A stretch of DNA of 64,000 bases from Ruminococcus sp. NK3A76 (GCF_000686125.1 NZ_JMMA01000002.1:1426001-1490000); one strand, 5' to 3'; positions 51,593 through 62,554 are shown, counted from the stretch's first letter. Translations and numbers: made by a program. Notes: generated from the letters alone by a model not told the origin.

Positions 51593-52870
51593 TTAGTTTT
51601 GTATAATAGAGACTGAGACCCGTTTCGTATCAAACAATGTATCCAGACTCTCCATAAGATCATTCTCTGTAAGCTCTGCGAGCATATCTATAGTATCAAA
51701 AAGGTCAACGCCCATGAGCCCCGAGCCCACAAGATTATTCACACATATCTCCGTGTTGTTGAATTCCCACACAAGAGCACCGTATATCGACTTTTTGATA
51801 ATCTCAAATCTTTCGCTGTCTATGCCTTCTTTTCTGACCCTCTCGATCTCATCAATTATCATATCACGGACCTTTAACGGCTCATTTGACTCTCCGTCAA
51901 ATATGCAGGAAAAGTATCCGTCACCAAAGAAGACCTCGCTTGAAAAGGCATTATTTATAAGCCCCTGCTCATACATATTCTTATATAAAGGGCTTGCAGA
52001 ATTCGATATCAGCTGTAAAAGAACATTCGCGTAAAGCTGCTTCTTTAAAAGCTCTTTCCCACTTGCAGGGTCGCACTTGAAGCCGATATTGAAAAGCGGC
52101 ATACCTACAGTAAAGCTCTCGGAAACTACTTCCTGAGCAACATCATAAGGCTCATCAGGAAAGCTGACTTCAAGCTCGCTGTCCTTTGAAGGCTTTAAAT
52201 GCTCATCACAGACCGCAAGCACTTCTCCCTCATCAATATCACCGGCTATAACCAGTATCATATTGTGAAGATCATAAAAAGCATTATAGCATTTATATAA
52301 AAGGTCTGCATCTATCTCCTGTATCGACTCAACAGTACCTGCAATATCATATCTCACAGGGTGGCCGGAATACATCGCCTTAAGCAGATTATAAAAGCAC
52401 TGCCTGTCGGGTGAATCAGCGCACATCTTGATCTCCTGTGCTATTATTCCACGCTCTTTTTCAACTGTCTGCTCAGTAAAATACGGGTCCTGAACAAAGT
52501 CAAGCAGTATCGCAAGCGAGTCAAGATAATTATCTGTACAGCTGAAAGTGTATACCGTCTGATCGAATGAAGTGTAAGCATTGCCGTTAGCGCCGGTCTT
52601 TGCATAAAGCTCGAACACATCACAGTCTTCATTCTCAAAGAGTTTGTGCTCCAGATAATGGGCTATACCCATTGGCACCGTGACAAATCCTTCATCGTCC
52701 GCTGTCTTGAATGTCGTGTTCACAGAACCGTATCTTATCGCAAACGCCGCATTGACAGTCGAAAAGCCCTCCATTTTCATCAGATATATCTTTAACCCGG
52801 AGGGGTGTTGAAAGACTGTATACTCTGCGCCTATCTTTTCGTTCTTATAAACTATCTTCTCAGTTTTCAT
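51593..52870 (-). CDS. ymfH: M16 family zinc peptidase (YmfH type)
   Basis: The 425-residue protein has the inverted zinc motif HYLEH in GIAHYLEHKLFENED (~70) and the downstream Glu in TVEKERGIIAQEIKMC (~145). The Y-x-G and late R-containing regions follow. In Firmicutes such genes come in pairs with an inactive partner; in Bacillus, ymfF and ymfH. The stop of the partner overlaps its ATG by 4 bp. The exact substrates are unknown. Confidence 0.92.
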   Translation of the reverse strand: MKTEKIVYKNEKIGAEYTVFQHPSGLKIYLMKMEGFSTVNAAFAIRYGSVNTTFKTADDEGFVTVPMGIAHYLEHKLFENEDCDVFELYAKTGANGNAYTSFDQTVYTFSCTDNYLDSLAILLDFVQDPYFTEQTVEKERGIIAQEIKMCADSPDRQCFYNLLKAMYSGHPVRYDIAGTVESIQEIDADLLYKCYNAFYDLHNMILVIAGDIDEGEVLAVCDEHLKPSKDSELEVSFPDEPYDVAQEVVSESFTVGMPLFNIGFKCDPASGKELLKKQLYANVLLQLISNSASPLYKNMYEQGLINNAFSSEVFFGDGYFSCIFDGESNEPLKVRDMIIDEIERVRKEGIDSERFEIIKKSIYGALVWEFNNTEICVNNLVGSGLMGVDLFDTIDMLAELTENDLMESLDTLFDTKRVSVSIIQN

Positions 52871-54150
52871 TCTCGCCCTCCGTTATCTGAATCGGGTGAA
52901 ACAACATATACTGTGTCAAGTCTCATAGCCGCTGCAGATTCTATTATCTGCTCTCTTGTGATCTTGTTCAGTCTTTCACATATCTCCTCAGGCGTACAGT
53001 GCTCATTTCTTGTAAACTGAGTAAGATACCATGCCGTCATATCAGAAACAGTGTCGTTGTTTGATTTAAAGCCTGTACATAGCGCAAGCCTTGCATTGTC
53101 AAGCTCCTCATCAGTAAAGTCGCCCTCCGCAACGGCTTTCAGCTGAGCGAGTATCTCATCTTTAGCTCTGTCGCAGTTTTTCTTTTCAACGCCGCTGTCA
53201 ACTATCATAACATTCTTAGTGTCAGCAAAGCCTGCTGCACAGTAATAGCACAGAGACAGCTTTTCCCTGACATTGGTATACAGCTTTGAAACAGATGAAG
53301 CACCGTAAAGCATTATCATGAGCTTGTTTACATATATGTCATCATAAGATGTCTTGAAAGCCATGACGAGCTTTGTCTGGTTAACATCAATGCTTTCCTC
53401 AAAGAAAGCAGGTTCAGGCTTGATAGGAGAAAAAGACCTGTAGTTGATATCAGGTATATCATCACGTCTGATCTTATCAAACGCATCAAGGATACGGGAT
53501 ACATTCTTTTCAGCATCACTGTGACCGGCGACGAATATCTCAACTCTTGCGGTTCTAAGAAGCTCTTTATACTCCTCAGCCAACGCCTTATTGTCAAGCT
53601 TCATCGCTTCTTCAAGCTCTCCGTAAGCTGAATTCTCAGCAGGCTCGCCTTTGTATATCTCTTTTCTTGCCTTTATAAGAGCATAACCACGTTTATCGTT
53701 AACGGAAGATTTGACAGTATCAATTACATCCTGCTTCCTTATCCTGAAATACTTTTCATTAAACCCGTTTTCGTCAATATCAGGAGAAAACAGGCAGTCG
53801 AGCAGCATATCTGTCACCTTGCCGGATATCTCCTCACCGCCGATCGTGTATTTATCACACAGGCAGCTTGCACAAAGGCCTATCATCTGATGATCCCCCG
53901 CCCTTGTAGATGCTACAGCTATCGACGAGCCATATAATCTCATAAGCTCTTTATTAAAAGCTGTTCTTGACTTGATCTTGCTGTTGGAAGTTATCAGCAG
54001 CTTTGATATCAGAGCATTTGATGAGATATTATGCTTATCTATCTTTGTAACAAAGAAAACATAGGCGGAAACTGATTTGAACTTATCATCATATATCCTT
54101 GTAAGACCTATACCTCTGCCGCATTCCGTCTTGCTGAAGCTAACCGACAT
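52867..54150 (-). CDS. ymfF: M16 family inactive partner (YmfF type)
   Basis: The 427-residue protein has the M16 fold (e.g. KLVMAFKTSYDDIYVNKLMIMLYGASSVSKLYTNVREK) but no HxxEH motif near the N-terminus, so it should be non-catalytic. Such partners complete the chamber of the active subunit. The frame opens at 54168, but AAGGAG supports ATG 54150. The weak promoter upstream shares its -10 block with rnhA and oadG. The gene starts the ymfF-ymfH-lgt-folD run. Confidence 0.9.
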   Translation of the reverse strand: MSVSFSKTECGRGIGLTRIYDDKFKSVSAYVFFVTKIDKHNISSNALISKLLITSNSKIKSRTAFNKELMRLYGSSIAVASTRAGDHQMIGLCASCLCDKYTIGGEEISGKVTDMLLDCLFSPDIDENGFNEKYFRIRKQDVIDTVKSSVNDKRGYALIKARKEIYKGEPAENSAYGELEEAMKLDNKALAEEYKELLRTARVEIFVAGHSDAEKNVSRILDAFDKIRRDDIPDINYRSFSPIKPEPAFFEESIDVNQTKLVMAFKTSYDDIYVNKLMIMLYGASSVSKLYTNVREKLSLCYYCAAGFADTKNVMIVDSGVEKKNCDRAKDEILAQLKAVAEGDFTDEELDNARLALCTGFKSNNDTVSDMTAWYLTQFTRNEHCTPEEICERLNKITREQIIESAAAMRLDTVYVVSPDSDNGGRE

Positions 54151-54210
54151 AAATAAACTCCTTTTCACACCGGCAGATACCGCCGGACGTTAACATACAT
54201 CAACTTTATT

Positions 54211-54239
54211 ATTATACCACAACTCAAAGGCTTTTTCCA
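54211..54239 (-). promoter_or_regulatory. Candidate promoter of the ymfF operon
   Basis: TATAAT (54211-54216) on the minus strand has a weak -35 (TGGAAA, 54234-54239) but a TTGTGG..TATAATAATA block like the rnhA and oadG promoters. Confidence 0.5.
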
Positions 54240-54306
54240 TAGTTTTCACAAAATTTTCATATATTATCGCAGTCTCTTTTTAAAAGGCAGTACAAAATAT
54301 ATACTT

Positions 54307-54346
54307 ATGACCCGAAAGCGGCCAAAAATGAACGCTTACGGGTCAT
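54307..54346 (-). terminator. Imperfect hairpin after uvrA
   Basis: ATGACCCG and CGGGTCAT pair over 8 bp, then AAGCG with CGCTT over 5 bp across one mismatch. The U tract on the minus strand is weak. It lies 60 bp past the uvrA stop. Confidence 0.55.
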
Positions 54347-54405
54347 GAAATAATAGTCAGAAGCTATACTCCCTCTGTAATATGAAGCCTGCGCTTATCC
54401 TAAAA

Positions 54406-57231
54406 CTATTTCAGCAGCTTCTTAAGATATTGCCCGGTATATGATGCCTTGCATTTGCATATATCCTCAGGAGTGCCGGTGCAGACAACTGTTCCTCCGC
54501 CGCTGCCGCCCTCAGGCCCGAGGTCGATTATATGGTCACATACCTTTATGACATCAAGATTATGCTCGATGATAAGGACGGTGTTTCCGCCGTCTGCGAG
54601 CTTCTGAAGAACATCTATCAGCTTGTGAACATCTGCCGTATGAAGACCTGTAGTAGGCTCATCAAGGATATATACCGTTCTGCCGGTCGAGCGCTTTGAA
54701 AGCTCAGTTGCGAGCTTTACTCTCTGCGCTTCACCACCTGAAAGCGTCGTTGCCGGCTGGCCTATCTTGATATAGCCAAGACCCACCTCATAAAGCGTAT
54801 CGAGCTTTCTTTTTATCTTGGGGTGGTTGGAGAAGAACTCAACACCCTCCTCGACTGTCATTTCGAGAACATCATATATGCTCTTGCCCTTGTAGCGGAT
54901 ATCAAGGGTCTCCCTGTTGTATCTCTGCCCCTTGCAGACCTCGCAGGGAACATACACATCAGGCAGGAAGTGCATCTCTATCTTGATTATACCGTCGCCC
55001 TCGCAGGCCTCACAGCGCCCGCCCTTGACGTTAAAGGAGAACCTGCCGCTGCTGTAGCCTTTCATTTTTGCATCATTAGTCTGTGCAAAAAGGTCTCTTA
55101 TATCCGTAAAAACGCCTGTATAAGTCGCAGGGTTTGAACGGGGCGTTCTCCCGATAGGCGACTGGTCTATGCAGATCACTTTATCAAGATTCTCGTCACC
55201 AAGGATATCATCAAAATCGCCGGAACGTATCTTGGCACGGTTAAGGCGGCAGACAAGCTCTTTATAGATTATCTCATTGACAAGAGACGATTTGCCTGAG
55301 CCTGAAACACCTGTAACACAGGTCATTGTTCCAAGAGGTATATCGACATTGATGCCTTTGAGATTATTTTGTCTTGCACCTTTAACTGTAAGATACTTGC
55401 CGTTGCCTTTGCGTCTTGTCTCTGGAACAGGTATCTTGCGCTTTCCGCTCAGATACTGGCCTGTCATAGATTCCTTGCATTTCTTGATATCGTCAACTGT
55501 TCCCTGGCAGACTATCTCGCCGCCGTGAACGCCTGCTCCGGGGCCTACATCAACGATATAGTCAGCAGCATACATAGTATCCTCATCGTGTTCTACGACG
55601 ATAAGGGTGTTTCCAAGATCACGCAGGCGCTTAAGAGTTGATATCAGCTTGTCATTATCACGCTGGTGAAGACCTATAGACGGCTCATCAAGTATATACA
55701 GAACTCCCATAAGATACGAGCCTATCTGCGTTGCAAGCCTGATACGCTGGCTCTCGCCGCCGGAGAGAGTTCCGCTCGAACGTGAAAGTGTCAGATATTC
55801 AAGGCCTACGTTTCTTAAAAAGCCGAGCCTTTCCTTTATCTCTTTGATAATACGCTCGCCTATCAGCTTTTCTCTGTCGGTAATGCTGATATTCTCAAAG
55901 AAATCAAAGGCCTCGGAGACTGACAGCTTAGTAAGCTCAGCGATATTTAGTCCGCCGACCGTCACTGAGAGCGATTCTTTTTTGAGCCTGTTGCCCTTGC
56001 AGTGAGGGCATTCTTCGTCAGACATATAGTTTTCGATCTCATTCTTTGCATAATCGCTTGCCGTTTCTCTGTAGCGGCGTTCAAGGTTATTGACTATGCC
56101 CTCGAACTCTGCATTGAACTGGCCGCTGAAATAGCCGTTCTCTCTTGTCATCGTCAGCTTCTGACCCTGTGTACCATAGAGAAATATATCAAGAGCATCC
56201 TTATCCATATCCTTTACCGGCTGGTCTATAGATATGCCGTAATTCTCAGATATAGCCTTAAAATACATCATGGCTATAGAATTATCATCAAGGCTGTTCC
56301 AGCCGCTCGCTTTGATAGCTCCTTCTCTGATAGACAGGTTCTTATTCGGGATTATGAGCTCGGGATCTATCTTCTTGAAAACGCCAAGACCTGTACAATG
56401 CTCGCAGGCACCGAAGGGGTTATTGAACGAGAACATTCTCGGAGTAAGCTCATCTATAGAGATATTATGCTCGGGACAAGCATAATTGAGCGAGAAATGC
56501 ATTTCCTCGCCGTCTATAACATCAACAGTGAGAGTACCGCCGGTAAGTGACGTAACGATCTCGCAGCTGTCCGCAATTCTGGACTCAATTCCTTCTTTGA
56601 TGACAAGTCTGTCAACAACGATATCAATATTATGCTTCTGATTCTTATTGAGCTTGATAGTCTCGGAAAGGTCGTATATTATGCCGTCTATCCTTACTCT
56701 TACATAGCCTGATTTTCTCGCCTGGTCAAGTTCCTTGGCATACTCGCCCTTTCTTCCCTTGACTATAGGAGCAAGCAGCTGTATCTTAGTGCCCTTTTCA
56801 AGCTCCATGAGCTTATCGACTATCTGGTCTACCGTCTGCTGTTTAATCTCTCTGCCGCATATAGGACAGTGCGGAACGCCTATCCTTGCATAGAGAAGTC
56901 TGAGATAGTCATAGATCTCTGTGACTGTACCGACTGTCGAGCGAGGATTCTTTGATGTCGTCTTCTGGTCTATTGATATAGCAGGAGAAAGACCTGAGAT
57001 AGAGTCAACATCAGGCTTTTCCATCTGCCCGAGGAACATTCTCGCATAGCTTGAAAGCGACTCCATATATCTTCTCTGGCCGTCGGCGTATATAGTATCG
57101 AACGCAAGCGACGACTTACCCGAGCCGGAAAGCCCCGTAAAGACGATCAGCTTGTCTCTCGGAATCGTAAGATCTATGTTTTTGAGGTTGTGCTCTCTTG
57201 CACCTTTTATGGTGATCTCATTTACCGTCAT
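54406..57231 (-). CDS. uvrA: Excinuclease ABC subunit A
   Basis: UvrA finds damaged DNA in nucleotide excision repair. The 941-residue protein has two ABC ATPase units, with Walker [15 protein letters not shown] (~31) and [13 protein letters not shown] (~640), the signatures [17 protein letters not shown] (~485) and [16 protein letters not shown] (~825), and the zinc motifs [18 protein letters not shown] and [15 protein letters not shown]. It begins 4 bp after the uvrB stop, so the two form one unit. Confidence 0.97.
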   Translation of the reverse strand: MTVNEITIKGAREHNLKNIDLTIPRDKLIVFTGLSGSGKSSLAFDTIYADGQRRYMESLSSYARMFLGQMEKPDVDSISGLSPAISIDQKTTSKNPRSTVGTVTEIYDYLRLLYARIGVPHCPICGREIKQQTVDQIVDKLMELEKGTKIQLLAPIVKGRKGEYAKELDQARKSGYVRVRIDGIIYDLSETIKLNKNQKHNIDIVVDRLVIKEGIESRIADSCEIVTSLTGGTLTVDVIDGEEMHFSLNYACPEHNISIDELTPRMFSFNNPFGACEHCTGLGVFKKIDPELIIPNKNLSIREGAIKASGWNSLDDNSIAMMYFKAISENYGISIDQPVKDMDKDALDIFLYGTQGQKLTMTRENGYFSGQFNAEFEGIVNNLERRYRETASDYAKNEIENYMSDEECPHCKGNRLKKESLSVTVGGLNIAELTKLSVSEAFDFFENISITDREKLIGERIIKEIKERLGFLRNVGLEYLTLSRSSGTLSGGESQRIRLATQIGSYLMGVLYILDEPSIGLHQRDNDKLISTLKRLRDLGNTLIVVEHDEDTMYAADYIVDVGPGAGVHGGEIVCQGTVDDIKKCKESMTGQYLSGKRKIPVPETRRKGNGKYLTVKGARQNNLKGINVDIPLGTMTCVTGVSGSGKSSLVNEIIYKELVCRLNRAKIRSGDFDDILGDENLDKVICIDQSPIGRTPRSNPATYTGVFTDIRDLFAQTNDAKMKGYSSGRFSFNVKGGRCEACEGDGIIKIEMHFLPDVYVPCEVCKGQRYNRETLDIRYKGKSIYDVLEMTVEEGVEFFSNHPKIKRKLDTLYEVGLGYIKIGQPATTLSGGEAQRVKLATELSKRSTGRTVYILDEPTTGLHTADVHKLIDVLQKLADGGNTVLIIEHNLDVIKVCDHIIDLGPEGGSGGGTVVCTGTPEDICKCKASYTGQYLKKLLK

Positions 57232-57235
57232 GTTG

Positions 57236-59203
57236 TCACTTCTCCCCCTTTAGCTCTGCTATCTTATCACGCAGGAAGGCTGCGTGCTCAAATTCAAGCA
57301 GCTTTGCAGCTTCCTTCATCTGTTTTGTCAGCTTATCAATAAGAGCCTGCTGGTCACGCTTGCTCATCTTTGTCTTCTGACGTGCTGAATACTCGACTTC
57401 TTCCTTAGTCGATATTTCTATTACATCTCTTATATCCTTGACTATCGTCTTAGGTGTTATACCGTGGTCTTTGTTAAAACGTTCCTGTATCTCACGTCTT
57501 CTTGCCGTCTCAGTGATAGCGCTCTCCATTGAGCGTGTGACTGTATCGGCATACATTATTACCTCGCCCTCGGAGTTTCTCGCAGCACGGCCTATCGTCT
57601 GGATAAGCGAGCTTTCCGATCTCAGGAAGCCCTCCTTATCGGCGTCAAGGATAGCGACGAGCGATACCTCCGGCAGGTCAAGACCCTCTCGAAGGAGGTT
57701 TATCCCGACAAGCACATCAAACTCACCAAGTCTCAGGTCACGGATTATCTCCATACGCTCGATAGTGTCTATATCATGGTGCATATAGCGCACTTTGACG
57801 TTCATACCCTTAAGGTATTCTGTAAGATCCTCGGCCATTTTCTTGGTAAGCGTTGTGACGAGCACACGCTGGCTCTTTTCGATACGCTTATTTATCTCAC
57901 TGAGCAAGTCATCTATCTGACCCTCGGTGGGCTTGACGGTTATCAAAGGATCAAGCAGGCCTGTAGGTCTTATAAGCTGCTCGACTATCTGAGCCGAACG
58001 CTCCTTTTCGATAGGGCCGGGTGTTGCTGATACGAACACTGCCTGGTTTATATGGCTATAGAATTCATCAAATGTAAGCGGCCTGTTGTCAAGTGCTGAC
58101 GGCAGGCGGAAACCATAGTCAACAAGCGTCTGCTTTCTTGCACGGTCGCCTGCATACATTCCCCTTACCTGCGGCAGCGAAACATGAGACTCGTCCACCA
58201 TTAGCAGGAAATCCTCAGGCAGGTGGTCAAGGAGTGTATAAGGCACAGCGCCGGGCTTACGTCTTGCAAACACACGGGAATAGTTTTCTATACCCGAGCA
58301 GAAGCCTACCTCCTCAAGCATCTCGATATCGTAGTTTGTGCGCTGCTCGATACGCTGGGCTTCTATGAGCATATCCCTGTCCTTGAAATACCTGATACGC
58401 TCATCAAGCTCCTGCCTTATCTCCTCGATCGCCTCACGCATCTTTTCCTTGCCGACGATATAGTGAGATGCAGGGAATATGACTGTATGCGAAAGGAAAG
58501 CGAGCACCTCGCCGGTGATGACATTTATCTCGCATATCCTGTCTATCTCGTCACCGAAGAATTCGACTCTTATAGCAGTATCGGTAGATGCAGCAGGATA
58601 TATCTCGACCACATCGCCCCTTACACGGAACTTATTTCTTGCAAAGGCTATGTCATTACGCTCATACTGGATGCCCACAAGGTCTGCGAGCAGCTGCTCA
58701 CGGGATTTTTCCTGACCCTTGCGGATAGAAACACACATCGAACGGTATTCCTCGGGGTCACCGAGCGAATAGATACAGGAGACTGATGCTACTATTATAA
58801 CATCACGTCTCTCAAACAGCGCAGAGGTGGCCGAGTGGCGCAGTTTGTCTATCTCGTCATTTACCGAGCTGTCTTTTTCGATATAAACGTCCTTGCTCGG
58901 GACATATGCCTCGGGCTGGTAGTAGTCATAGTAAGAAACAAAGTATTCCACGGCATTATCCGGGAAAAACTCCTTGAATTCGGAGCAGAGCTGGGCTGCA
59001 AGTATCTTGTTATGCGCAAGCACCAGTGTCGGGCGGTTGACACGCTCGATGACATTTGCCATAGTAAATGTCTTACCGGAGCCTGTAACGCCGAGCAGCG
59101 TCTGCTCCTTCATGCCGCTTTGAATGCCCTTGACGAGCTTATCTACCGCCTCGGGCTGATCACCTGAGAGCTTATAATCGGAAACGAGCTTGAATCTGTC
59201 CAC
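57236..59203 (-). CDS. uvrB: Excinuclease ABC subunit B
   Basis: UvrB verifies the lesion and loads UvrC. The 655-residue protein has Walker [15 protein letters not shown] (~39), the beta-hairpin in [12 protein letters not shown] (~90), [15 protein letters not shown] (~340), the helicase motifs through [19 protein letters not shown] (~540), and a C-terminal UVR helix pair ([28 protein letters not shown]). It heads the uvrB-uvrA unit behind a promoter with a LexA-like box. Confidence 0.97.
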   Translation of the reverse strand: MDRFKLVSDYKLSGDQPEAVDKLVKGIQSGMKEQTLLGVTGSGKTFTMANVIERVNRPTLVLAHNKILAAQLCSEFKEFFPDNAVEYFVSYYDYYQPEAYVPSKDVYIEKDSSVNDEIDKLRHSATSALFERRDVIIVASVSCIYSLGDPEEYRSMCVSIRKGQEKSREQLLADLVGIQYERNDIAFARNKFRVRGDVVEIYPAASTDTAIRVEFFGDEIDRICEINVITGEVLAFLSHTVIFPASHYIVGKEKMREAIEEIRQELDERIRYFKDRDMLIEAQRIEQRTNYDIEMLEEVGFCSGIENYSRVFARRKPGAVPYTLLDHLPEDFLLMVDESHVSLPQVRGMYAGDRARKQTLVDYGFRLPSALDNRPLTFDEFYSHINQAVFVSATPGPIEKERSAQIVEQLIRPTGLLDPLITVKPTEGQIDDLLSEINKRIEKSQRVLVTTLTKKMAEDLTEYLKGMNVKVRYMHHDIDTIERMEIIRDLRLGEFDVLVGINLLREGLDLPEVSLVAILDADKEGFLRSESSLIQTIGRAARNSEGEVIMYADTVTRSMESAITETARRREIQERFNKDHGITPKTIVKDIRDVIEISTKEEVEYSARQKTKMSKRDQQALIDKLTKQMKEAAKLLEFEHAAFLRDKIAELKGEK

Positions 59204-59227
59204 AGCCTTTCTCTCCTTTACAGAATA

Positions 59228-59243
59228 TAGAACAATCGTTTTT
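59228..59243 (-). promoter_or_regulatory. LexA-like SOS box at the uvrB promoter
   Basis: GAAC-aatc-GTTT (59230-59241) resembles the Firmicutes LexA box (CGAAC-N4-GTTCG) with one weak half. It lies at the RNA start, just downstream of the -10 box, where LexA would block transcription. Confidence 0.5.
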
Positions 59244-59245
59244 AT

Positions 59246-59274
59246 ATTATAACATATATATTTTTAAATGTAAA
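59246..59274 (-). promoter_or_regulatory. uvrB promoter
   Basis: TTTACA (59269-59274) and TATAAT (59246-59251) on the minus strand are 17 bp apart, about 43 bp before the uvrB start. Confidence 0.77.
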
Positions 59275-59305
59275 GCATTTTTTATGAACAATGATACCCC
59301 GATAT

Positions 59306-59334
59306 TTGACGATTTGAGAAAGATATGGTATAAT
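59306..59334 (+). promoter_or_regulatory. Promoter of the hydrolase-acetyltransferase-RluA operon
   Basis: TTGACG (59306-59311) and TATAAT (59329-59334) are 17 bp apart. It is divergent from the uvrB promoter 30 bp away. Confidence 0.8.
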
Positions 59335-59372
59335 AATACCAACATATAACAGACAGGTAAACAGGAGAAACT

Positions 59373-59984
59373 ATGAAACAGCTGATAATATACGTTCACG
59401 GCATGGGCGGCAGTGCTGATGAAGCGGAGCATTACAAATCGCTTTTCCCGGGCAGTGATGTGGCAGGATTTGATTACAAGTCACAGACGCCGTGGGAGGC
59501 AAAGGAAGAATTCCCGGAATATGTCAGAAAAGCAAGCGAGGGGTATGATGATACAATACTTATCGCCAACAGCTTAGGGGCATATTTTTCGCTTATGTCG
59601 CTTGGGGGTATCCCGATATCAAAGGCATTTTTAATATCGCCTGTAGTAGATATGGAAAGAATGATAGCAGGCATGATGAAAAATGAGAACATAACAGAAA
59701 AAGAGCTCAAAGAAAAAAGTGAGATAAGATGCACGAGCGGAGCTGTGCTTTCGTGGAAATATCTTTGCTATGTAAGGAATAACCCGATAGAATGGGAAAT
59801 ACCCACATTCATTCTCTACGGCAGCAATGATATGCTGGTGGAGGCTGACACGGTGAGGAGCTTTGCTGACAGGACAGGTGCGCCGCTCACCATAATGGAA
59901 AACGGCGAGCACTGGTTCCACACAGAAGAACAAATGAGATTTCTTGACAAATGGATAGAGGAAATGATCAGAAATGAAGAATGA
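59373..59984 (+). CDS. Alpha/beta hydrolase (RBBP9/YdeN-like)
   Basis: The 203-residue protein has the oxyanion part IYVHGMGGSADEAEHY (~8), the nucleophile Ser in LIANSLGAYFSLMSL (~70), the Asp in YGSNDMLVEADTV (~150) and the His in ENGEHWFHTEEQM (~180), so the triad looks complete. It resembles serine hydrolases of the RBBP9/YdeN type. The substrate is unknown. It overlaps the next gene by 11 bp. Confidence 0.85.
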   Translation: MKQLIIYVHGMGGSADEAEHYKSLFPGSDVAGFDYKSQTPWEAKEEFPEYVRKASEGYDDTILIANSLGAYFSLMSLGGIPISKAFLISPVVDMERMIAGMMKNENITEKELKEKSEIRCTSGAVLSWKYLCYVRNNPIEWEIPTFILYGSNDMLVEADTVRSFADRTGAPLTIMENGEHWFHTEEQMRFLDKWIEEMIRNEE

Positions 59985-60441
59985 ACACATACGCCGGGCC
60001 ACGGCAGAAGATGCAGGCAGGATAGCTGAGCTGATAGTTACAAATTACAGGGTCAATTTCTATCGGTTCTTTAAGAATGATGAATTCTATTTCAAAGAGC
60101 TGAATGTGTTAGACACCGCTAAGGAATACACAGAGGAGCCGGGTGCGATAGAAAACACATACGTCTATGACGACGGCGTGGTAAAGGGGCTAATATACAT
60201 CAACGGCAGCGAGATAGTAAAGCTATATGTCGAGCCGCAGTTTCAAAGCTGCGGGATAGGCAGAGAGCTGCTGAGATTTGCAGTCGAGGACAAGCAGGCA
60301 GACTGGCTATGGGCGCTTGAATTTAACAAGCGTGGGATAGCATTTTACAAACGCAACGGCTTTGAGCTTACAGGCGAAAAGATGATAGAGGACGAATGGG
60401 TGCCTCTTGTAAAACTCAAACTAAAAAAGGACAGCGTATGA
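59974..60441 (+). CDS. GNAT family N-acetyltransferase
   Basis: The 155-residue protein carries the GNAT core: IRRATAEDAGRIAELI at the start, the acetyl-CoA loop region IVKLYVEPQFQSCGIGRELLRFA (~75-97), and the late NKRGIAFYKRNGFELTGE strand-helix (~115-132). The acceptor substrate cannot be told. It overlaps genes on both sides (11 bp and an ATGA overlap of 4 bp), so the three form an operon. Confidence 0.92.
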   Translation: MKNEHIRRATAEDAGRIAELIVTNYRVNFYRFFKNDEFYFKELNVLDTAKEYTEEPGAIENTYVYDDGVVKGLIYINGSEIVKLYVEPQFQSCGIGRELLRFAVEDKQADWLWALEFNKRGIAFYKRNGFELTGEKMIEDEWVPLVKLKLKKDSV

Positions 60442-61394
60442 AAGAGTTTATTATAAACAAGAATGACTCAGGGCAGAGAGTGGACAAATTCCTGACAAAG
60501 GCTGTGCCGAAGCTGCCGAAAAGCCTTATGTACAAGTATCTCAGGCTCAAAAGGATAAAGCTGAACGGCAAGCGCTGCGAGATATCCACAAGGCTGAATG
60601 AAAATGATGTTATGCAGCTTTACATCAATGACGAGTTCTTTGAGAATGACAACACAGAGCAGGTGTTTTTATCTGCTCCGGCTGATATTGATATAGTATA
60701 CGAAGATGAGAACATTCTCCTTGCAAACAAGAGAGTAGGGCTGGTAGTACACGAGGACGAGAGCGGCACTGCTGACACGCTGATAAACAGGATAACGCAC
60801 TATCTATATCTGAAAGACGAATACGACCCGGACAAAGAAAGCTCCTTTGCGCCGGCGCTTTGCAACAGGATAGACAGGAATACGAGCGGCATAGTGATAG
60901 CCGCAAAGAATGCCGAGTCTCTGAGGATACTCAATCAGAAGATAAAGGACAGAGAGCTTCACAAGAAATATCTATGTGTAACGGTAAGTGTACCTGAGAA
61001 AAAGCAGGCTGAGCTGAAAGCCTACATGATAAAGGACGAGAGCACAAAAATGGTCGCTGTATTCGACAAGCCGAATGACAGGACAAAGACCATGATCACA
61101 AAATACCGTGTACTCAAAGAGAACACAGAGCTCGGGCTGGCGCTGGTCGAGGTAGATCTCATAACGGGCAGAACACATCAGATAAGGGCTCACATGGCAC
61201 ACATAAACTGCCCACTGTTAGGCGACGGCAAATACGGCTCGAACAGGATAAACAGGCAGCTCGGTGTCAAGACACAGGCTTTATGCGCATACAGCTTAAG
61301 ATTTGATTTTACGACCGATGCAGGCATACTTGGATATCTGAACGGCAAGGAATTTACGGTAGATAATGTATGGTTTAAGGACAAGCTGTTTTGA
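60438..61394 (+). CDS. RluA-family pseudouridine synthase
   Basis: The 318-residue protein has an N-terminal S4 domain (GQRVDKFLTKAVPKLPKSLMYKYLRLKRIKLNGKR) and the RluA catalytic core with the active Asp in LCNRIDRNTSGIVIAAK (~153). Later motifs are ITGRTHQIRAHMAHI (~245) and LGDGKYGSNRI. It modifies rRNA or tRNA; the site cannot be told. The frame opens at 60396, but ATG 60438 overlaps the stop of the acetyltransferase gene as ATGA and follows AAAAAGG. Confidence 0.93.
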   Translation: MKEFIINKNDSGQRVDKFLTKAVPKLPKSLMYKYLRLKRIKLNGKRCEISTRLNENDVMQLYINDEFFENDNTEQVFLSAPADIDIVYEDENILLANKRVGLVVHEDESGTADTLINRITHYLYLKDEYDPDKESSFAPALCNRIDRNTSGIVIAAKNAESLRILNQKIKDRELHKKYLCVTVSVPEKKQAELKAYMIKDESTKMVAVFDKPNDRTKTMITKYRVLKENTELGLALVEVDLITGRTHQIRAHMAHINCPLLGDGKYGSNRINRQLGVKTQALCAYSLRFDFTTDAGILGYLNGKEFTVDNVWFKDKLF

Positions 61395-61443
61395 ATAATG
61401 CAACAAGCAGACAAAGTGTGCTGTTAAAAGCAATAAAAATATA

Positions 61444-61495
61444 ACGTCAAATTTGTGCAGGAATTACAATCTTGTGCTTTTTTGACGTATTTTTA
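61444..61495 (+). terminator. Candidate terminator after the RluA gene
   Basis: ACGTCAAA (61444-61451) pairs with TTTGACGT (61481-61488) over 8 bp, followed by ATTTTTATG. The long loop makes it uncertain. Confidence 0.52.
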
Positions 61496-61516
61496 TGTCA
61501 TTTTAAATAATTTCTA

Positions 61517-61545
61517 TTGTAATTGGTCAGAAATTATGGTATAAT
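61517..61545 (+). promoter_or_regulatory. Promoter of the PHP gene
   Basis: TTGTAA (61517-61522) and TATAAT (61540-61545) are 17 bp apart, giving a leader of about 80 nt. Confidence 0.65.
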
Positions 61546-61632
61546 TATTTGTGATATTTTGAATACCTATATAAAAAGAGAGTATTTATACATATCTGAT
61601 AAGCATATTTCGATTTGAAAGGAGCATTTAAA

Positions 61633-62505
61633 ATGGCAGGAGATCTGCATTGCCACACGACACTTTCTGACGGCTCACTTGGCATAGAAGAGGTAATAGC
61701 CCAAGCAAAAAGAGTTGGGCTTGATTATTTAGCAATAACAGACCACGACACACTTTCATCCTACAGCAGGGCTAAGATACTTGCGGAGAGATACGATATT
61801 GAAGTTATACCGGCCGTTGAGCTTTCGGCATGGGACAAGAAAAGAAATCAGAAGGTACACATACTTTGCTATGCGCCTCAGAAGCCTGACAGGCTGGAGG
61901 GTCTTTGTCTCAAGTCCTGCCAGATAAGAAAAGAATGTGCAAAGGAAATGCTTGAAAAGGTAATGGCGCTTTATCCTATTACCGAGGACATGGTATACAA
62001 ATATGCAAAGAGCTCAAAGAGTCTTTACAAGTCGCACATAATGAGAGCTCTTATCAACTACGGCTATGCTACCGAATTCTACGGCTCGATAAACGATGAG
62101 CTTTTCAAATACCCGGACGGCAAATGCCTTGTACAGAGAGAATATCCTGATGTAAACTTTGTAGTTGACCTTATACATTCCTCAAAGGGCGTGGCTGTAA
62201 TGGCTCACCCATATCATTTCGGCAATATCGAGCTGCTTGAAGAGCTTATCGCTGCCGGGAAAATGGACGGCATTGAGGTAAATCATCACTCGGCAAACGA
62301 GGAGCAGAAGGAATATTTAAAGAAGCTCTGCACTGAGAATAACCTTATAATGACAGGCGGCTCGGATTTCCACGGGCTTTACAATGACAGAGTGACATAC
62401 ATCGGAAGCAATGTATGTGACGATGAGAATATCGACAAGCTCAAAAAGCTGATAAATTTAAATTCACAGAAAGCTTACAAAACAGTCCCTAAATCAGATG
62501 AATAA
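61633..62505 (+). CDS. PHP-domain phosphoesterase
   Basis: The 290-residue protein has the metal-binding motifs of the PHP family: DLHCHTTLSDGS (residues 4-15), AITDHDTLSSYSRA (~38), IPAVELSAWDKKRNQKVHILCY (~60), VMAHPYHFGN (~193) and MTGGSDFHGLYND (~243). Related proteins act on 3',5'-nucleoside bisphosphates or RNA. The frame opens at 61615 with TTG, but AAAGGAG sits inside it, so ATG 61633 is the start. It is followed by malic enzyme on the same strand. Confidence 0.92.
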   Translation: MAGDLHCHTTLSDGSLGIEEVIAQAKRVGLDYLAITDHDTLSSYSRAKILAERYDIEVIPAVELSAWDKKRNQKVHILCYAPQKPDRLEGLCLKSCQIRKECAKEMLEKVMALYPITEDMVYKYAKSSKSLYKSHIMRALINYGYATEFYGSINDELFKYPDGKCLVQREYPDVNFVVDLIHSSKGVAVMAHPYHFGNIELLEELIAAGKMDGIEVNHHSANEEQKEYLKKLCTENNLIMTGGSDFHGLYNDRVTYIGSNVCDDENIDKLKKLINLNSQKAYKTVPKSDE

Positions 62506-62554
62506 TATGGTATAATAGATATTTGTAAGAAATACTGTGAAAGGACGTTTTAAA

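Noticed and set aside
61395-61632. Possible small gene in the gap before the PHP gene
   Set aside because: Only short AT-rich frames without a ribosome binding site are present; the gap holds a candidate terminator and a promoter.
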